Assembly: GCA_903873915.1 (NCBI GenBank)
Contig: CAIQQH010000113.1
Location: 1 to 64,000, forward strand
Length of the DNA: 64,000 nucleotides
Origin: an uncultured Flavobacteriia bacterium
GTDB lineage: Bacteria; Bacteroidota; Bacteroidia; Flavobacteriales_D; Crocinitomicaceae
Direction of reading: 5' to 3'
Numbering within the stretch: the stretch's first letter is position 1; every line of letters starts with the position of its first letter. Below the pieces are notes generated by a model, which worked only from the letters and a program-made list of their open reading frames with translations, did no database searches and had not been told where the DNA came from. Both the position numbers and the translations under genes were made by a program. Shown one piece after another: positions 17,364-26,497 of this stretch.

Positions 17364-18080
17364 ATGACCAAATTGAGTGTGAACATCAACAAAATCGCAA
17401 CGATACGAAATGCGCGCGGCGGGAATACTCCCAATGTAGTGAAGGTAGCTATCGACTGCGAACGCTTTGGCGCAGATGGGATTACTGTGCATCCTAGACC
17501 GGATGAACGACACATTACCACACAAGATGTTTACGATTTGAAGGAGGTGGTAACAACCGAATTCAACATTGAGGGCTACCCCGACGAAAGATACATGCGT
17601 TTGATTGAAGACACCATTCCTGCTCAAGCAACGCTTGTTCCTGATCCACCGCATGTACTCACGTCAAATGCAGGATGGGACACGGTGAAACACCAAGATC
17701 AGTTGGCGGAATTGGTAAAAGAATTTCGCCGCTTGGGCGTGAGAAGTTCCATTTTTGTAGACACCAATCCTGTACATATCGAATATGCAGCAAAATGTGG
17801 CGTAGATCGGATTGAATTGTATACTGGACCTTTCGCAGAAGACTTTTCATCAGATCCAGTCAAAGCGATTGAATCGTATGTTTTTGCTGCTGAATTGGCC
17901 CATTCACTCGGTTTGGAAATCAACGCTGGACATGATCTGAGCTTAGACAATCTAAAGTTTTTTAAGCAATCCATTCCTTGGTTGGCAGAGGTGTCAATTG
18001 GTCATGCATTGATTTCAGATGCCTTGTACCTAGGGCTAGAAAACACCATTCAGCGCTATAAGTTGCTCTTGGAAGATTAA
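17364..18080 (+). CDS. pdxJ: Pyridoxine 5'-phosphate synthase
   Basis: PdxJ condenses 3-amino-2-oxopropyl phosphate with 1-deoxyxylulose 5-phosphate to form the vitamin B6 ring. From the ATG at 17364 the product is 238 residues, the usual length, starting [36 protein letters not shown] (phosphate and substrate binding), [21 protein letters not shown] and [15 protein letters not shown] complete the TIM barrel. The longer frame from 17337 would begin inside the promoter. The gene overlaps the convergent mscS by 4 bp. Confidence 0.95.
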   Translation: MTKLSVNINKIATIRNARGGNTPNVVKVAIDCERFGADGITVHPRPDERHITTQDVYDLKEVVTTEFNIEGYPDERYMRLIEDTIPAQATLVPDPPHVLTSNAGWDTVKHQDQLAELVKEFRRLGVRSSIFVDTNPVHIEYAAKCGVDRIELYTGPFAEDFSSDPVKAIESYVFAAELAHSLGLEINAGHDLSLDNLKFFKQSIPWLAEVSIGHALISDALYLGLENTIQRYKLLLED

Positions 18081-19177
18081 TTCTCCTTCATGTGGATTGT
18101 GCGCTGTGGGTAAGGCACGCGGATTCCATATTCTCGGAAAAGGCGGTCAATTTCAAATCGAATCTCGGACTTGTAATTGTTGATTTCCCAACTTTGGTCT
18201 GCCCAAAAAACCAATTCCATTTCTAATCCATTTTCTCCAAAATGAGAAAGTCGAACATCAATCGGTTGAGTTTTTCGAACCTTTGGATGTGCCAGAGCAG
18301 CTTGTTTGAGTAAGCGCGTCACTAACTCCGCATCGCAACCGTATTCAATCGTTAGGTTGATTTTGAATCGCGACAATTCTGACCCATGGCTCCAGTTTTC
18401 AACATATTCTTGCGTGAGTTTTGTGTTTGGGATAATCAGCACATTTCCATCACGCGTTTCGATTTGCGTCGTTCGAATGTTAATCTTCAAAATTTTGGCG
18501 ACAAATCCCTCTGTTTTTCCACCACTCGACACCTCGACAATATCACCCACTCGGACATTTCCTTCAACCAACAGTACTATCCCCGCAAACATGTCCTTGA
18601 ATACGTCTTGAAGTCCGAGTCCGAGTCCAACGAAGATTCCAAGTGATCCAGTAATCAACAACGAAAGATCAAGCTCTAGCGCTTGTAAACTGGTAAGAAA
18701 CGCGAAAATGTAAATAATGTATTTTGCAATCTGCACATACACAAATTCGGTCGCTGGGTTGAAGTTCGGTTTTCTCCGTAAGCGCTTGCTGATGTATAGT
18801 TTGACAACATTCAGGATGATTCTCGCGAAAAAGAAAATCGTGACAATCGAAAGTATATGGTAGAAACTGAGTGTAAACTTTTTCGATTCTATGAGTTTGA
18901 AGTTCAGGAAGTCACCAAAAGTGACATCCTCATTATTGAAGTTAAAGGTCAGCACAGAGATATAGACAGCAACAATGTAAACACTCTGACTTAGCAGTCT
19001 CAGCCACGTGACATTTCTTCCTTCGACACGGATGTTGGCATTTTGTAAATAGCGCTTCAAGGTTCGATGAATGACTCTCCTTAGAATCATCGCCACAAAA
19101 AAGATGATTGCGAGGAAGATGACATTCCAAAAGCAAACAGCGTATGGTCCTAGATTGAAAATTGTTTTGCTTAACAT
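18077..19177 (-). CDS. MscS-family mechanosensitive ion channel
   Basis: The 366-residue membrane protein has four hydrophobic segments (about residues 10-33, 62-82, 104-126 and 148-172). Next comes the pore-lining and beta-domain signature [42 protein letters not shown], and a soluble C-terminal domain ending [10 protein letters not shown]. It opens on membrane tension to relieve osmotic shock. It is the last gene of the row ispB-like, lipoprotein, dnaG, mscS, starting 1 bp after dnaG. Confidence 0.93.
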   Translation of the reverse strand: MLSKTIFNLGPYAVCFWNVIFLAIIFFVAMILRRVIHRTLKRYLQNANIRVEGRNVTWLRLLSQSVYIVAVYISVLTFNFNNEDVTFGDFLNFKLIESKKFTLSFYHILSIVTIFFFARIILNVVKLYISKRLRRKPNFNPATEFVYVQIAKYIIYIFAFLTSLQALELDLSLLITGSLGIFVGLGLGLQDVFKDMFAGIVLLVEGNVRVGDIVEVSSGGKTEGFVAKILKINIRTTQIETRDGNVLIIPNTKLTQEYVENWSHGSELSRFKINLTIEYGCDAELVTRLLKQAALAHPKVRKTQPIDVRLSHFGENGLEMELVFWADQSWEINNYKSEIRFEIDRLFREYGIRVPYPQRTIHMKEN

Positions 19178-19178
19178 C

Positions 19179-21149
19179 TTATCTCAAAATTATACGTCCA
19201 AGTTTTTCAGAAAATGCCAATTTAATTTTTTCTAAGAGGATTTGCTCAGCAATTAAGTCCTGCATGTCGTTGAACTCAAGTTCCACCTCAGCAGAAAGTT
19301 TGACTCGAATGTCATCGATACGTTGTTCAATTTTTGCTGCTTTAAAGCTATAGATAGCATTCATCGCTGCTTCATTTAATTTATCCGACTCTGAACGTGT
19401 ATGAATGTTGTACTTGTTGATCCAATGCGCACTAAGTTCATGGTCCGACGATTCGATGTCCGTAACATAACGCACGATATCTTGGTCTTCCAAGTGCTTA
19501 AAATAACTCGTTTTTAACAAGGTGTTTTCGGTCAATCCTTCTCGGAAAAGTCGATAAATGGTTTCGAAAAGTGGCGTTGTGAAGGTCAACCCATCTTTGT
19601 CAAGTTCATGGCAAATCAATTCAATAACACTCGTCTCACGCATTGATTTTTCACCTTGTTCGTTCATGTGCTCGATCTGTACGAGTCGTGTTCCAAACTT
19701 TACGAGGAGGCGAACCAAGCCATGTTCGTCGCGGTATAGGTCATTTCTATCCTTATTGGGACGCAGTTCCAAGAGCTGCTCCGCTTCTTTGGGTGCTGTC
19801 ACTTCACGAAGCTCCGGTTGCCCCAATTGCTGGGAAACAACATTCTTTCGAAGCTTCATCAATTCGCCCGCAACAACTTGTTCACTGATGCCAAAGCGCG
19901 TTGAAATCGACTGCATGTATACCGTTCTGGTAATTTGATCAGGTATCAATGCCACAGAATGAGCGATGTCTTTAATCAGCTCGGCGAGTTTTATTGGGTC
20001 TTTTTCTCCCTCTTTTAATAGGATGTCTGATTTGAAGGAAATAAAATCTTGCGTATGCTCCTTGATGTACGTTTCTAGTTCTTCTGAACTTGCCTTTTTC
20101 GAATAAGAATCGGGATCTTCACCGTCGGGAAAAAGTACAACCTTTACATTCAAGCCTTCTTCGAGAATTAAGTCAATCCCGCGGAATGAGGCCTTGATCC
20201 CAGCGGCATCACCATCGTACAAGATCGTAACATTGTTGGTGTAGCGACGAATGAGTTTGATTTGGTCTTTCGTCAGGGATGTCCCAGAGGAGGAAACAAC
20301 ATTCTGAATCCCCGCTTGGTACATGCTGATGACATCCGTATATCCCTCACACAAAAAACAATTGTCGTACTTGATGATATCTCCCTTGGAAAAGTACAAA
20401 CCGTATAAGATTTCACTCTTGTTGTAGATTGGGCTCTCAGGAGAGTTAAAGTACTTGGCAATTTTTTTATCGGTGAATAAGGTTCTTCCGCCAAAGCCGA
20501 GTACCCGACCTGAAACACTGTGGATTGGAAACATCACTCTGCCCCGGAAAAAGTCAAAGCGTCGATCGTCTTTGGATTTGACGAGTCCCACTTTTTCCAG
20601 GTATTCTAACTTATATCCTTTCGCTAGGGATGCTTTTGTAAAATCATCACCACTGTTTAAACAATAGCCGAGTTGAAATTTTTCAATGATGTCTTTTCGG
20701 AACCCGCGCTCCTCGAAGTAGGATAGGGCAATGGCATTTCCTTCTTCTGAGGTGTGCAAGCGCTCTTTGAAGTGGTCCTTGGCAAATTCATTGATGATAA
20801 AAAGACTTTCTCGTTCAGTTGTCGCTGCAATTTGTTCTGCCGATTCTGGGGCGTCTTCAGGGATTTGAATGCCATACTTATCGGCAAGCCATCGAATGGC
20901 CTCAGGAAAGGAAAAATGTTCCTTCTCCATGATGAAAGTCACAACCGTACCGCCTTTCCCAGTGGAGAAACATTTGAAAATTTGTTTTGCAGGCGAGACC
21001 ACGAACGAAGGTGTTTTCTCATCAGTAAAAGGACTTAATCCCTTCATGCTCGATCCCGCACGCTTTAAGTTGACAAACTCACCGATCACTTCTTCGATCC
21101 GTGCCGTTTGCATTACTTCATCGACAATATGTGGTGGAATTTTAGACAT
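19179..21149 (-). CDS. dnaG: DNA primase lacking the canonical zinc ligands
   Basis: DnaG makes RNA primers for replication. The 656-residue protein has an N-terminal zinc-finger-like domain (1-100), the RNA polymerase/Toprim core (LGFGGRTLFTD, FLCEGYTDVISMYQAG, YDGDAAGIKA, with Glu and Asp metal ligands) and a C-terminal DnaB-interaction region. In the N-terminal domain the usual Cys-His-Cys-Cys set reads Ser39, Thr42, Cys60, Thr63 (GLSPFTDEKTPSF and KCFSTGKGG), so zinc cannot bind in the normal way although the fold residues around it are kept. The frame is clean, so the loss is not degeneration. Confidence 0.95.
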   Translation of the reverse strand: MSKIPPHIVDEVMQTARIEEVIGEFVNLKRAGSSMKGLSPFTDEKTPSFVVSPAKQIFKCFSTGKGGTVVTFIMEKEHFSFPEAIRWLADKYGIQIPEDAPESAEQIAATTERESLFIINEFAKDHFKERLHTSEEGNAIALSYFEERGFRKDIIEKFQLGYCLNSGDDFTKASLAKGYKLEYLEKVGLVKSKDDRRFDFFRGRVMFPIHSVSGRVLGFGGRTLFTDKKIAKYFNSPESPIYNKSEILYGLYFSKGDIIKYDNCFLCEGYTDVISMYQAGIQNVVSSSGTSLTKDQIKLIRRYTNNVTILYDGDAAGIKASFRGIDLILEEGLNVKVVLFPDGEDPDSYSKKASSEELETYIKEHTQDFISFKSDILLKEGEKDPIKLAELIKDIAHSVALIPDQITRTVYMQSISTRFGISEQVVAGELMKLRKNVVSQQLGQPELREVTAPKEAEQLLELRPNKDRNDLYRDEHGLVRLLVKFGTRLVQIEHMNEQGEKSMRETSVIELICHELDKDGLTFTTPLFETIYRLFREGLTENTLLKTSYFKHLEDQDIVRYVTDIESSDHELSAHWINKYNIHTRSESDKLNEAAMNAIYSFKAAKIEQRIDDIRVKLSAEVELEFNDMQDLIAEQILLEKIKLAFSEKLGRIILR

Positions 21150-21152
21150 TGA

Positions 21153-21569
21153 TTATTCTACAGGATATCCAAAATCTTTTTCGTCTGTGACATTTCCTTT
21201 TTCATCGTAAGTTGTCCAAATACCAACAGTGATGTCATTTTTATATTCTCCTCGGTAGTGAATGCCGCCATTTGGGTATTTCACAATGGTAAATCCTTCG
21301 CGAATTCCATTTTCATACATCGTCGTGGAAAGCTCTAAGCCATTTTCCGCGTAAAAAACCCAACGGCCAGAACGCTTTTTTTCTTTCGTCATTCCACCCT
21401 TGAACTTGATGTGTTTTTTCCCAGGGTACCATTCGGTATAAATTCCATCCTTCACTTCAACCAAGACTTCCTTCTTTTGAATTTCATTCGTTTCATCGGT
21501 TTCTTCGCCATTTCCACAAGCCGTTAACACAAAAAAGAAAAGGATACTGAGGGTGATTAATCTATACAT
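21153..21569 (-). CDS. MORN-repeat lipoprotein
   Basis: The 138-residue protein starts with a lipoprotein signal (FFFVLTACGNGEE, lipid-accepting Cys at about 18). It continues with about four MORN-like units: GIYTEWYPGKKHIKFKGG, SGRWVFYAENG, EGFTIVKYPNGGIHYRGEY and VGIWTTYDEKGN. It probably sits in the periplasm attached to a membrane. It lies in an operon between a polyprenyl synthase and dnaG with gaps of 8 and 3 bp, which says little about function. It resembles the secreted MORN protein at 4113. Confidence 0.75.
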   Translation of the reverse strand: MYRLITLSILFFFVLTACGNGEETDETNEIQKKEVLVEVKDGIYTEWYPGKKHIKFKGGMTKEKKRSGRWVFYAENGLELSTTMYENGIREGFTIVKYPNGGIHYRGEYKNDITVGIWTTYDEKGNVTDEKDFGYPVE

Positions 21570-21577
21570 TGTTCGTC

Positions 21578-22549
21578 TTATTTTTCACGTGTGGTGGTGT
21601 ATTCTACAAGTCCAATCAACGAATTTTTCGCTTCAGATTCCGGTATGTCAGTCAGCAAATCGAGCGCTTGAGCTTTCAATTCCAACATTCTGGTTTGCGC
21701 ATATTCAATTCCGCCATATTGGATGACCAATTCAACGGCACGTCGCACTTGCTTTGTTTTTTCGTTTTTATTTTTCACAATGTTGATCAACTCTTTACGC
21801 ACCTCTTTTGGCGCTGTATTGAGTGTATAAATCAATGGCAATGTCATTTTGCGTTCGCGAATATCAAGCCCAGTAGGTTTCCCAATTTTTCCTGATGTTC
21901 CGTAATCGAAGATGTCGTCTTTGATTTGAAAGGCCAACCCGACCAACTCTCCAAAGTTGCGCATGCGCTCACTCATGTCCTCTCGATCTACTGAAATTGC
22001 TCCTGCCTCACAACACGTTGCAATCAAGGAAGCTGTTTTTTGACGAATAACTTCAAAATAGATTTCTTCCGTAATGTCCAGTCGTCGTGCTTTTTCAATT
22101 TGCAAGAGCTCACCCTCACTCATTTCCCGCACTGCGCGGGCAACAACTTCGAGCAAGCGAACATTTTTCTTCTCAATCGACAAAAGCAATACGCGCGAGA
22201 GCATGTAATCTCCCACAAGGACCGCAATTTTATTTTTCCACAAGGCATTCACCGAGAAAAATCCTCGGCGCTCATTGGCATCATCGACCACATCGTCATG
22301 CACCAAAGTCGCCGTATGCAGCAATTCTACCAAGGATGCAGCATCGTACGAACGATCGTTCATCTCTCCAAGCATCTTTGCCGTAAGAAAAATAAACATC
22401 GGGCGCATTTGCTTGCCTTTACGGCGAATGATGTAGTGAGTAATCTTATCGAGGAGAGGTACTTTGGATTTCATGCTTTGACGAAAACGCACTTCAAATT
22501 CAGCCATTTCTGACTGTATAGGGTGCATTATTTCATCGACAGTTTGCAT
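21578..22549 (-). CDS. Polyprenyl diphosphate synthase (octaprenyl/solanesyl type)
   Basis: This trans-isoprenyl diphosphate synthase elongates isoprenoid chains, probably for the menaquinone side chain. The 323-residue protein has both aspartate-rich motifs, LVHDDVVDDANERRG (first) and QIKDDIFDYG (second), plus the GKQMRPMFIFL substrate-binding segment. Chain length cannot be read with certainty. The small residues before the first Asp motif (LLHTATL) fit the long-chain IspB group. It heads a four-gene operon with dnaG and mscS. Confidence 0.92.
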   Translation of the reverse strand: MQTVDEIMHPIQSEMAEFEVRFRQSMKSKVPLLDKITHYIIRRKGKQMRPMFIFLTAKMLGEMNDRSYDAASLVELLHTATLVHDDVVDDANERRGFFSVNALWKNKIAVLVGDYMLSRVLLLSIEKKNVRLLEVVARAVREMSEGELLQIEKARRLDITEEIYFEVIRQKTASLIATCCEAGAISVDREDMSERMRNFGELVGLAFQIKDDIFDYGTSGKIGKPTGLDIRERKMTLPLIYTLNTAPKEVRKELINIVKNKNEKTKQVRRAVELVIQYGGIEYAQTRMLELKAQALDLLTDIPESEAKNSLIGLVEYTTTREK

Positions 22550-22585
22550 GGAAACAAATATACTGAAAAGACAAGAGACAAAGGA

Positions 22586-22637
22586 GAATTACGAATTACG
22601 AATTACAAATTACAAATTACGAGTTACGAGTTACGAG
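22586..22637 (+). repeat. Tandem heptanucleotide array, seven units
   Basis: Seven uninterrupted 7-mers run GAATTAC x3, AAATTAC x2, GAGTTAC x2, plus a partial eighth. The same degenerate heptad recurs at 13387, 13448, 14469, 14570-14640 and 22739. Confidence 0.9.
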
Positions 22638-22669
22638 TTTGAATCTAAACTCTTCGAAGATTGATTAAG

Positions 22670-22731
22670 TCCTTCAGCGCAGCGGTCCATTGTCCTTCGA
22701 AGCTCAACGAGCGATGAAGTGTCTTTTGTCT
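22670..22731 (+). repeat. GC-rich repeat module, copy A
   Basis: It starts GTCCTTCAGCGCAGCGGTCC, continues through CTTCGAAGCTCAACGAGCG and ends GTCTTTTGTCT. The first 26 bases equal those at 22880, and a 31-base internal stretch equals one in the 13.5-kb gap. Confidence 0.8.
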
Positions 22732-22879
22732 AAAAAAGAATTACGAGTTAAATCTTAAACAGCTTTAATTCTATTGGGAATTTGGTGACTGTATCAATTT
22801 GACACCTTCGGGAATTTTTTATTCGTGATCTTTTGAATTCTAGCCTCAACCGAAAATTTTCCAACTAGTAACTTTTAAA

Positions 22880-22930
22880 GTCCTTCAGCGCAGCGGTCCA
22901 TTGTCTTACAGCGTAGCGAGTCTTTTGTCT
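22880..22930 (+). repeat. GC-rich repeat module, copy B
   Basis: It shares its first 26 bases exactly with copy A, then diverges into TTACAGCGTAGCGAG and ends with the same TCTTTTGTCT. The ending resembles the block at 13501-13520. Confidence 0.8.
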
Positions 22931-22943
22931 ATTTCGTAACTCG

Positions 22944-24017
22944 TCACTTCAAAATCCCCGCTCGCTCAACTATCGCCTTGTTCTTGTTGGCCAATTGCCC
23001 ACATGCCGCATCAATGTCTTTTCCTCGGCTTCGTCGAACATTGACCACAAGATTCTTCGACTCTAGAAAGGCCGCAAAGGCATCCACTCGTTCTTTACTC
23101 GCTTGTTGAAATCCACCATCGTCAATGGGGTTGTATTCAATAATATTGATTTTACAAGGCACGCAGCGGGCAAAAGAAGCAAGCTCTTGAGCGTCCTCAA
23201 GGAGGTCATTGAAATCTTTAAAAATGATGTATTCAAAGGTGACACGCGCGCCCGTCTTTTCATGGAAATACTGCAATGCCTCAGACAATTCTTCCAGGTT
23301 ATTGCTGTTGTTGATGTCCATGATTTTGCTTCGCTTTGCATCGTTGGCAGCATGCAGTGAGAGGGCCAAATTGAACTTCACATCGTCATCGCCAAGTTTA
23401 CGGATCATCTTCGCAATTCCAGCGGTTGACACGGTGATGCGCTTGGGCGACATTCCAAGTCCTTCGGGAGAGGTAATCATCTCCACAGAACGAAGCACAT
23501 TTTTGTAATTCAACAAGGGTTCACCCATCCCCATATATACGATGTTCGTGAGAGGCGTGCTGTAGCGCGAATCTGCTTGGTCACGGAGATAAACGACTTG
23601 ATCAACAATTTCGCCAGCACTTAAATTCCGCAATAGCTTTAATTTTCCTGTTGCGCAAAATGTACATGATAAACTGCAGCCCACTTGTGAAGAGATACAC
23701 GCTGTAGTCCGCGACTTTGTTGGAATCAATACGCCTTCAACCACTTTTGTTTCATCAATCCCAAAAGCACATTTAATTGTTTTGTCGCTACTGATTTGTT
23801 GATCTTGGACAGTCAAATGATCGATGTAAAATTCTTGGTTGAGTAGGTCGCGAAGTTCCTTGCTCAAATTGGACATGGCGCTAAATGAATGTGCATTTTT
23901 TTGCCAAAGCCACTCATACACTTGCTTTGCACGAAACGATTTTTCACCACGCTCGGATAAGGCTTCTTTAAGCTGATTGAAGTCTAAGGATCGGATATTT
24001 ATACGCTGCTCGCTCAT
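22944..24017 (-). CDS. rlmN: Dual-specificity RNA methyltransferase RlmN
   Basis: This radical SAM enzyme methylates C2 of adenine 2503 in 23S rRNA and A37 in some tRNAs. The 357-residue protein has the CxxxCxxC cluster (GCSLSCTFCATGKLKLLRNL), NIVYMGMGEPLLNY, and the two catalytic cysteines: one in the C-terminal AACGQLANK, the other in the SAM region. A longer reading from a TTG at 24029 would start inside the promoter, so the ATG at 24017 is used. The transcript is probably leaderless or nearly so. Confidence 0.95.
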   Translation of the reverse strand: MSEQRINIRSLDFNQLKEALSERGEKSFRAKQVYEWLWQKNAHSFSAMSNLSKELRDLLNQEFYIDHLTVQDQQISSDKTIKCAFGIDETKVVEGVLIPTKSRTTACISSQVGCSLSCTFCATGKLKLLRNLSAGEIVDQVVYLRDQADSRYSTPLTNIVYMGMGEPLLNYKNVLRSVEMITSPEGLGMSPKRITVSTAGIAKMIRKLGDDDVKFNLALSLHAANDAKRSKIMDINNSNNLEELSEALQYFHEKTGARVTFEYIIFKDFNDLLEDAQELASFARCVPCKINIIEYNPIDDGGFQQASKERVDAFAAFLESKNLVVNVRRSRGKDIDAACGQLANKNKAIVERAGILK

Positions 24018-24026
24018 ATAAGGCCT

Positions 24027-24034
24027 CAAAGGTA
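24027..24034 (-). promoter_or_regulatory. -7 promoter element of rlmN
   Basis: TACCTTTG on the minus strand matches TAnnTTTG exactly and ends only 9 bp before the ATG, leaving almost no 5' leader. Confidence 0.55.
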
Positions 24035-24062
24035 CTGAATAAACACGTGTTTTGATGTGTCT

Positions 24063-24794
24063 TTAAATCCAACGGATATCTGAGTCCCGAAGAAAAACGC
24101 TTTTGCCGTTTTGCAAGGTGACAGAGGTTTTCGTTTTTGTCAGGCCTTCATATTTGACCATGGTTCCCTCTGGTAAGGTTAACGTTGAACGTTCTCCAAG
24201 GTCATTCACGAAAACAGGTGCTGATTTTTCAACAACCACACCGTACGATTTCTGGTGTAAATACGCTTGGATGGAGTATGCTGAAAAAATGCTAAAACAC
24301 AGTAAGAAAAAGGAGGATAAGCCTACCACCCGCAGCATCGGATGTCGAGAAAAATCGTTCTTTCGCAAGAGAAAAAACAAACAAATACCAAACACAAAGG
24401 ACAAGAAAACACTCAGATAGGTCCAGTTCGAAAGTCCAAAACCAATCAATGCACGCTCAAATGGTGTTGCAATTTGAAATGGGATGTCAGTCAATCCGAG
24501 TGATTTCCTGCAGATATTGATATTCGCTGAACTTTCTTGGTCGAAAGGATTCTCTTTAAGCACCTTGGAATAGACCCAAATGGCCATCCCGTTTTGGTTC
24601 AGATGACGAAAGCAAGATCCTGCATTGAAGTATGCGCTCGTGCTGTGTGCTGATTGATCCGCAAGATCTAAAAATAATTTTGCTGCTTTGTCGTATTCTC
24701 TGCTATTGCTCAGCGAAACGGCCTCTTCGAAGTCACTTTGAGCAAAGGAATAAACCCCTGCAATTAGAGATAGAATTGCGGTAATTAATTTCAT
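24063..24794 (-). CDS. batE: BatE: TPR and SH3-like membrane protein of the aerotolerance operon
   Basis: The 243-residue protein has a signal peptide and two to three TPR units (about 22-95, EYDKAAKLFLDLADQ, MAIWVYSKVLKENP). Two membrane segments follow (about 125-145, 155-178), then a bacterial SH3-like domain (VVEKSAPVFVNDLGERSTLTLPEGTMVKYEG). This matches BatE, last member of the Bat complex named from the Bacteroides aerotolerance locus. Its ATG overlaps the batD stop (ATGA), showing translational coupling. Confidence 0.85.
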   Translation of the reverse strand: MKLITAILSLIAGVYSFAQSDFEEAVSLSNSREYDKAAKLFLDLADQSAHSTSAYFNAGSCFRHLNQNGMAIWVYSKVLKENPFDQESSANINICRKSLGLTDIPFQIATPFERALIGFGLSNWTYLSVFLSFVFGICLFFLLRKNDFSRHPMLRVVGLSSFFLLCFSIFSAYSIQAYLHQKSYGVVVEKSAPVFVNDLGERSTLTLPEGTMVKYEGLTKTKTSVTLQNGKSVFLRDSDIRWI

Positions 24795-26497
24795 ACCTTG
24801 TGCAATTCAAGTACAAATAAGCGTGCTTCCGAAAGTAGATTTTCTGCATCAATGGCTTCAATCCCCATTCCGTACTGGGCATTCTCACAGGTGGACATCA
24901 GGGATACATAACGAGAAATCTGTGTATCTGTAGCGCCCTTTTTTATCAATTGATGCACAATGATCTCACGTGTGCTTGGTGCTATGTTTGATAATGTCAG
25001 ACACTGACTGATTTCCATTTCAACAATACCTTGAATAGCAGAAAAGTAGTTCGCGTTTCGCTCAGGAAAAGTTTTTGAGAGTTGTTCAAATTGCGCATTG
25101 ATTTCTTCACGGGAGAGTCGAGTAGGGGCGTATGGTTGAATCGGCGCCATATCTTTTCTTCGAAGCCATAATCCGAAAAGAAATGCAACCAATAGCGGTG
25201 AACCAAGCAATCCCCAATACAACGGACTTCCGAAGTTTAGTGTGTTATCAGCTGGAACGTCCATCTCCTCACGCATTGGACTCCATAGATCCAAGGTGCT
25301 TGAAAGTGACTGTTCGCCATTCGTCGTATTCTGAAAGTTTAAGTCTTGTTGAATTTTCAATAGCATGGGCCCTGTGGATGACTCGATGTATTTCTCTTTG
25401 AAAGGATCAAAGTAGGTGAATGTTGTTTGTGGCAATGTCAAGTCACCAGCTCGATTAACCTGGATGTTGAACTCAAAAGTGACGGAACCCTCTGCACCTT
25501 TAAAGCTATAAGACAGATCTTCGGTCATTACAGGATCTCCGTAGAGGACAAAACCTTTAGGAAGGTCTAGTTTCGGTTCACCGATGTTCTGTAAATTTCC
25601 CGTTCCTGCTATGATCACTTTCATGGTGAACACATCGCCTTGACGCATGCGCGTATCGCTTACCTCACGTGAAATGGTAAATGACCCAACACCGCCTGTA
25701 AAACTAGTGGGTGCTCCTGAAGGCAGGGGTTTTACGTCAACTGACGCTCCGGATGAGGTGATCGAAACAGCATCAAATGCGCTGTGTAGGACCAGCTTGA
25801 AAGGTTCAATCTTCTTTTTTCCTGATCCCGTCGGGAAGACCACTTTTTTATCGTAATCAAAAGTATAGTAACTGTTTCCTCGGATGCGCGCTTCTTCCAG
25901 CAAAATGCGACTCGAATTTCCAATGTCGTGCTTGTCAATGACGCCATCCATCGCGAATGATCGGTAATTTTCGAGGTGTGTGGCATTGAAACGGGTGTAA
26001 ATTTTTGCGGACAGAACAAGTGGCTGTCCTTCATAAATTGATTTTGCCGATTGCGTAATGATTCCAAAAGCAGGTTCACGTAATTGTCTAGCCGTAAGTT
26101 GTACATCTGATTGAACTTCGGGAGCAATCTTTTTGATGGTGACACTTACTGAATTTGAGCGGTAGACTTTATTTCCCTTTTTTACATAGGCTGGACCAAT
26201 GGCAAATGTTCCTTCCTTGTCAATCGTACCCGTGTGCGAGTAAAAATAGTAGGTGACAGTGCGGCCAGTGGTGTAGTCCGTTTCCTGCTCCATCCCGTTC
26301 ATGATGTCATACCCTTGTGTGAAATCCTGCGGAAGGTCTACCTCGATGTCGCCGTGAATGTTGGATTTAACAGAAATCGTGATGACATCACCCACATTGG
26401 CGGTTTTTGGTTCAACGGTCAACTGCACCAAGGGCTTTTGTGAGAATGAACTCCATGAACAAATGAAAAGTGCGATATGTGCCAGTAGATACTTCAT
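24791..26497 (-). CDS. batD: BatD: large periplasmic Bat-complex protein
   Basis: The 568-residue protein has a signal peptide (about 1-20), then beta-rich periplasmic domains. One is an oxygen-tolerance domain with VQLTVEPKTANVGDVITISV near the start and SFTISREVSDTRMRQGDVFTMKVIIAGTGNLQNIG in the middle. A single membrane segment (about 430-450, YWGLLGSPLLVAFLFGLWL) and a cytoplasmic helical tail follow. The ATG at 26497 overlaps the batC stop as TGATG; an in-frame TTG two codons earlier is less likely. Confidence 0.87.
   Translation of the reverse strand: MKYLLAHIALFICSWSSFSQKPLVQLTVEPKTANVGDVITISVKSNIHGDIEVDLPQDFTQGYDIMNGMEQETDYTTGRTVTYYFYSHTGTIDKEGTFAIGPAYVKKGNKVYRSNSVSVTIKKIAPEVQSDVQLTARQLREPAFGIITQSAKSIYEGQPLVLSAKIYTRFNATHLENYRSFAMDGVIDKHDIGNSSRILLEEARIRGNSYYTFDYDKKVVFPTGSGKKKIEPFKLVLHSAFDAVSITSSGASVDVKPLPSGAPTSFTGGVGSFTISREVSDTRMRQGDVFTMKVIIAGTGNLQNIGEPKLDLPKGFVLYGDPVMTEDLSYSFKGAEGSVTFEFNIQVNRAGDLTLPQTTFTYFDPFKEKYIESSTGPMLLKIQQDLNFQNTTNGEQSLSSTLDLWSPMREEMDVPADNTLNFGSPLYWGLLGSPLLVAFLFGLWLRRKDMAPIQPYAPTRLSREEINAQFEQLSKTFPERNANYFSAIQGIVEMEISQCLTLSNIAPSTREIIVHQLIKKGATDTQISRYVSLMSTCENAQYGMGIEAIDAENLLSEARLFVLELHKV

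Larger units (their letters stand above)
22550..22943. repeat. Repeat-filled 394-bp intergenic region
   Basis: No gene is seen here. The region contains a perfect-phase tandem heptad array (22586-22637), two copies of a GC-rich module (22670-22731 and 22880-22930), isolated heptads (22739-22750, and 22935-22950 on the other strand) and AT-rich DNA between. The first 26 bases of the two modules are identical. Confidence 0.8.

Noticed and set aside
22586-22931. Possible CRISPR array in the repeat-rich gap
   Set aside because: Units are 7 bp without unique spacers, the larger modules occur only twice, and no cas gene is near.
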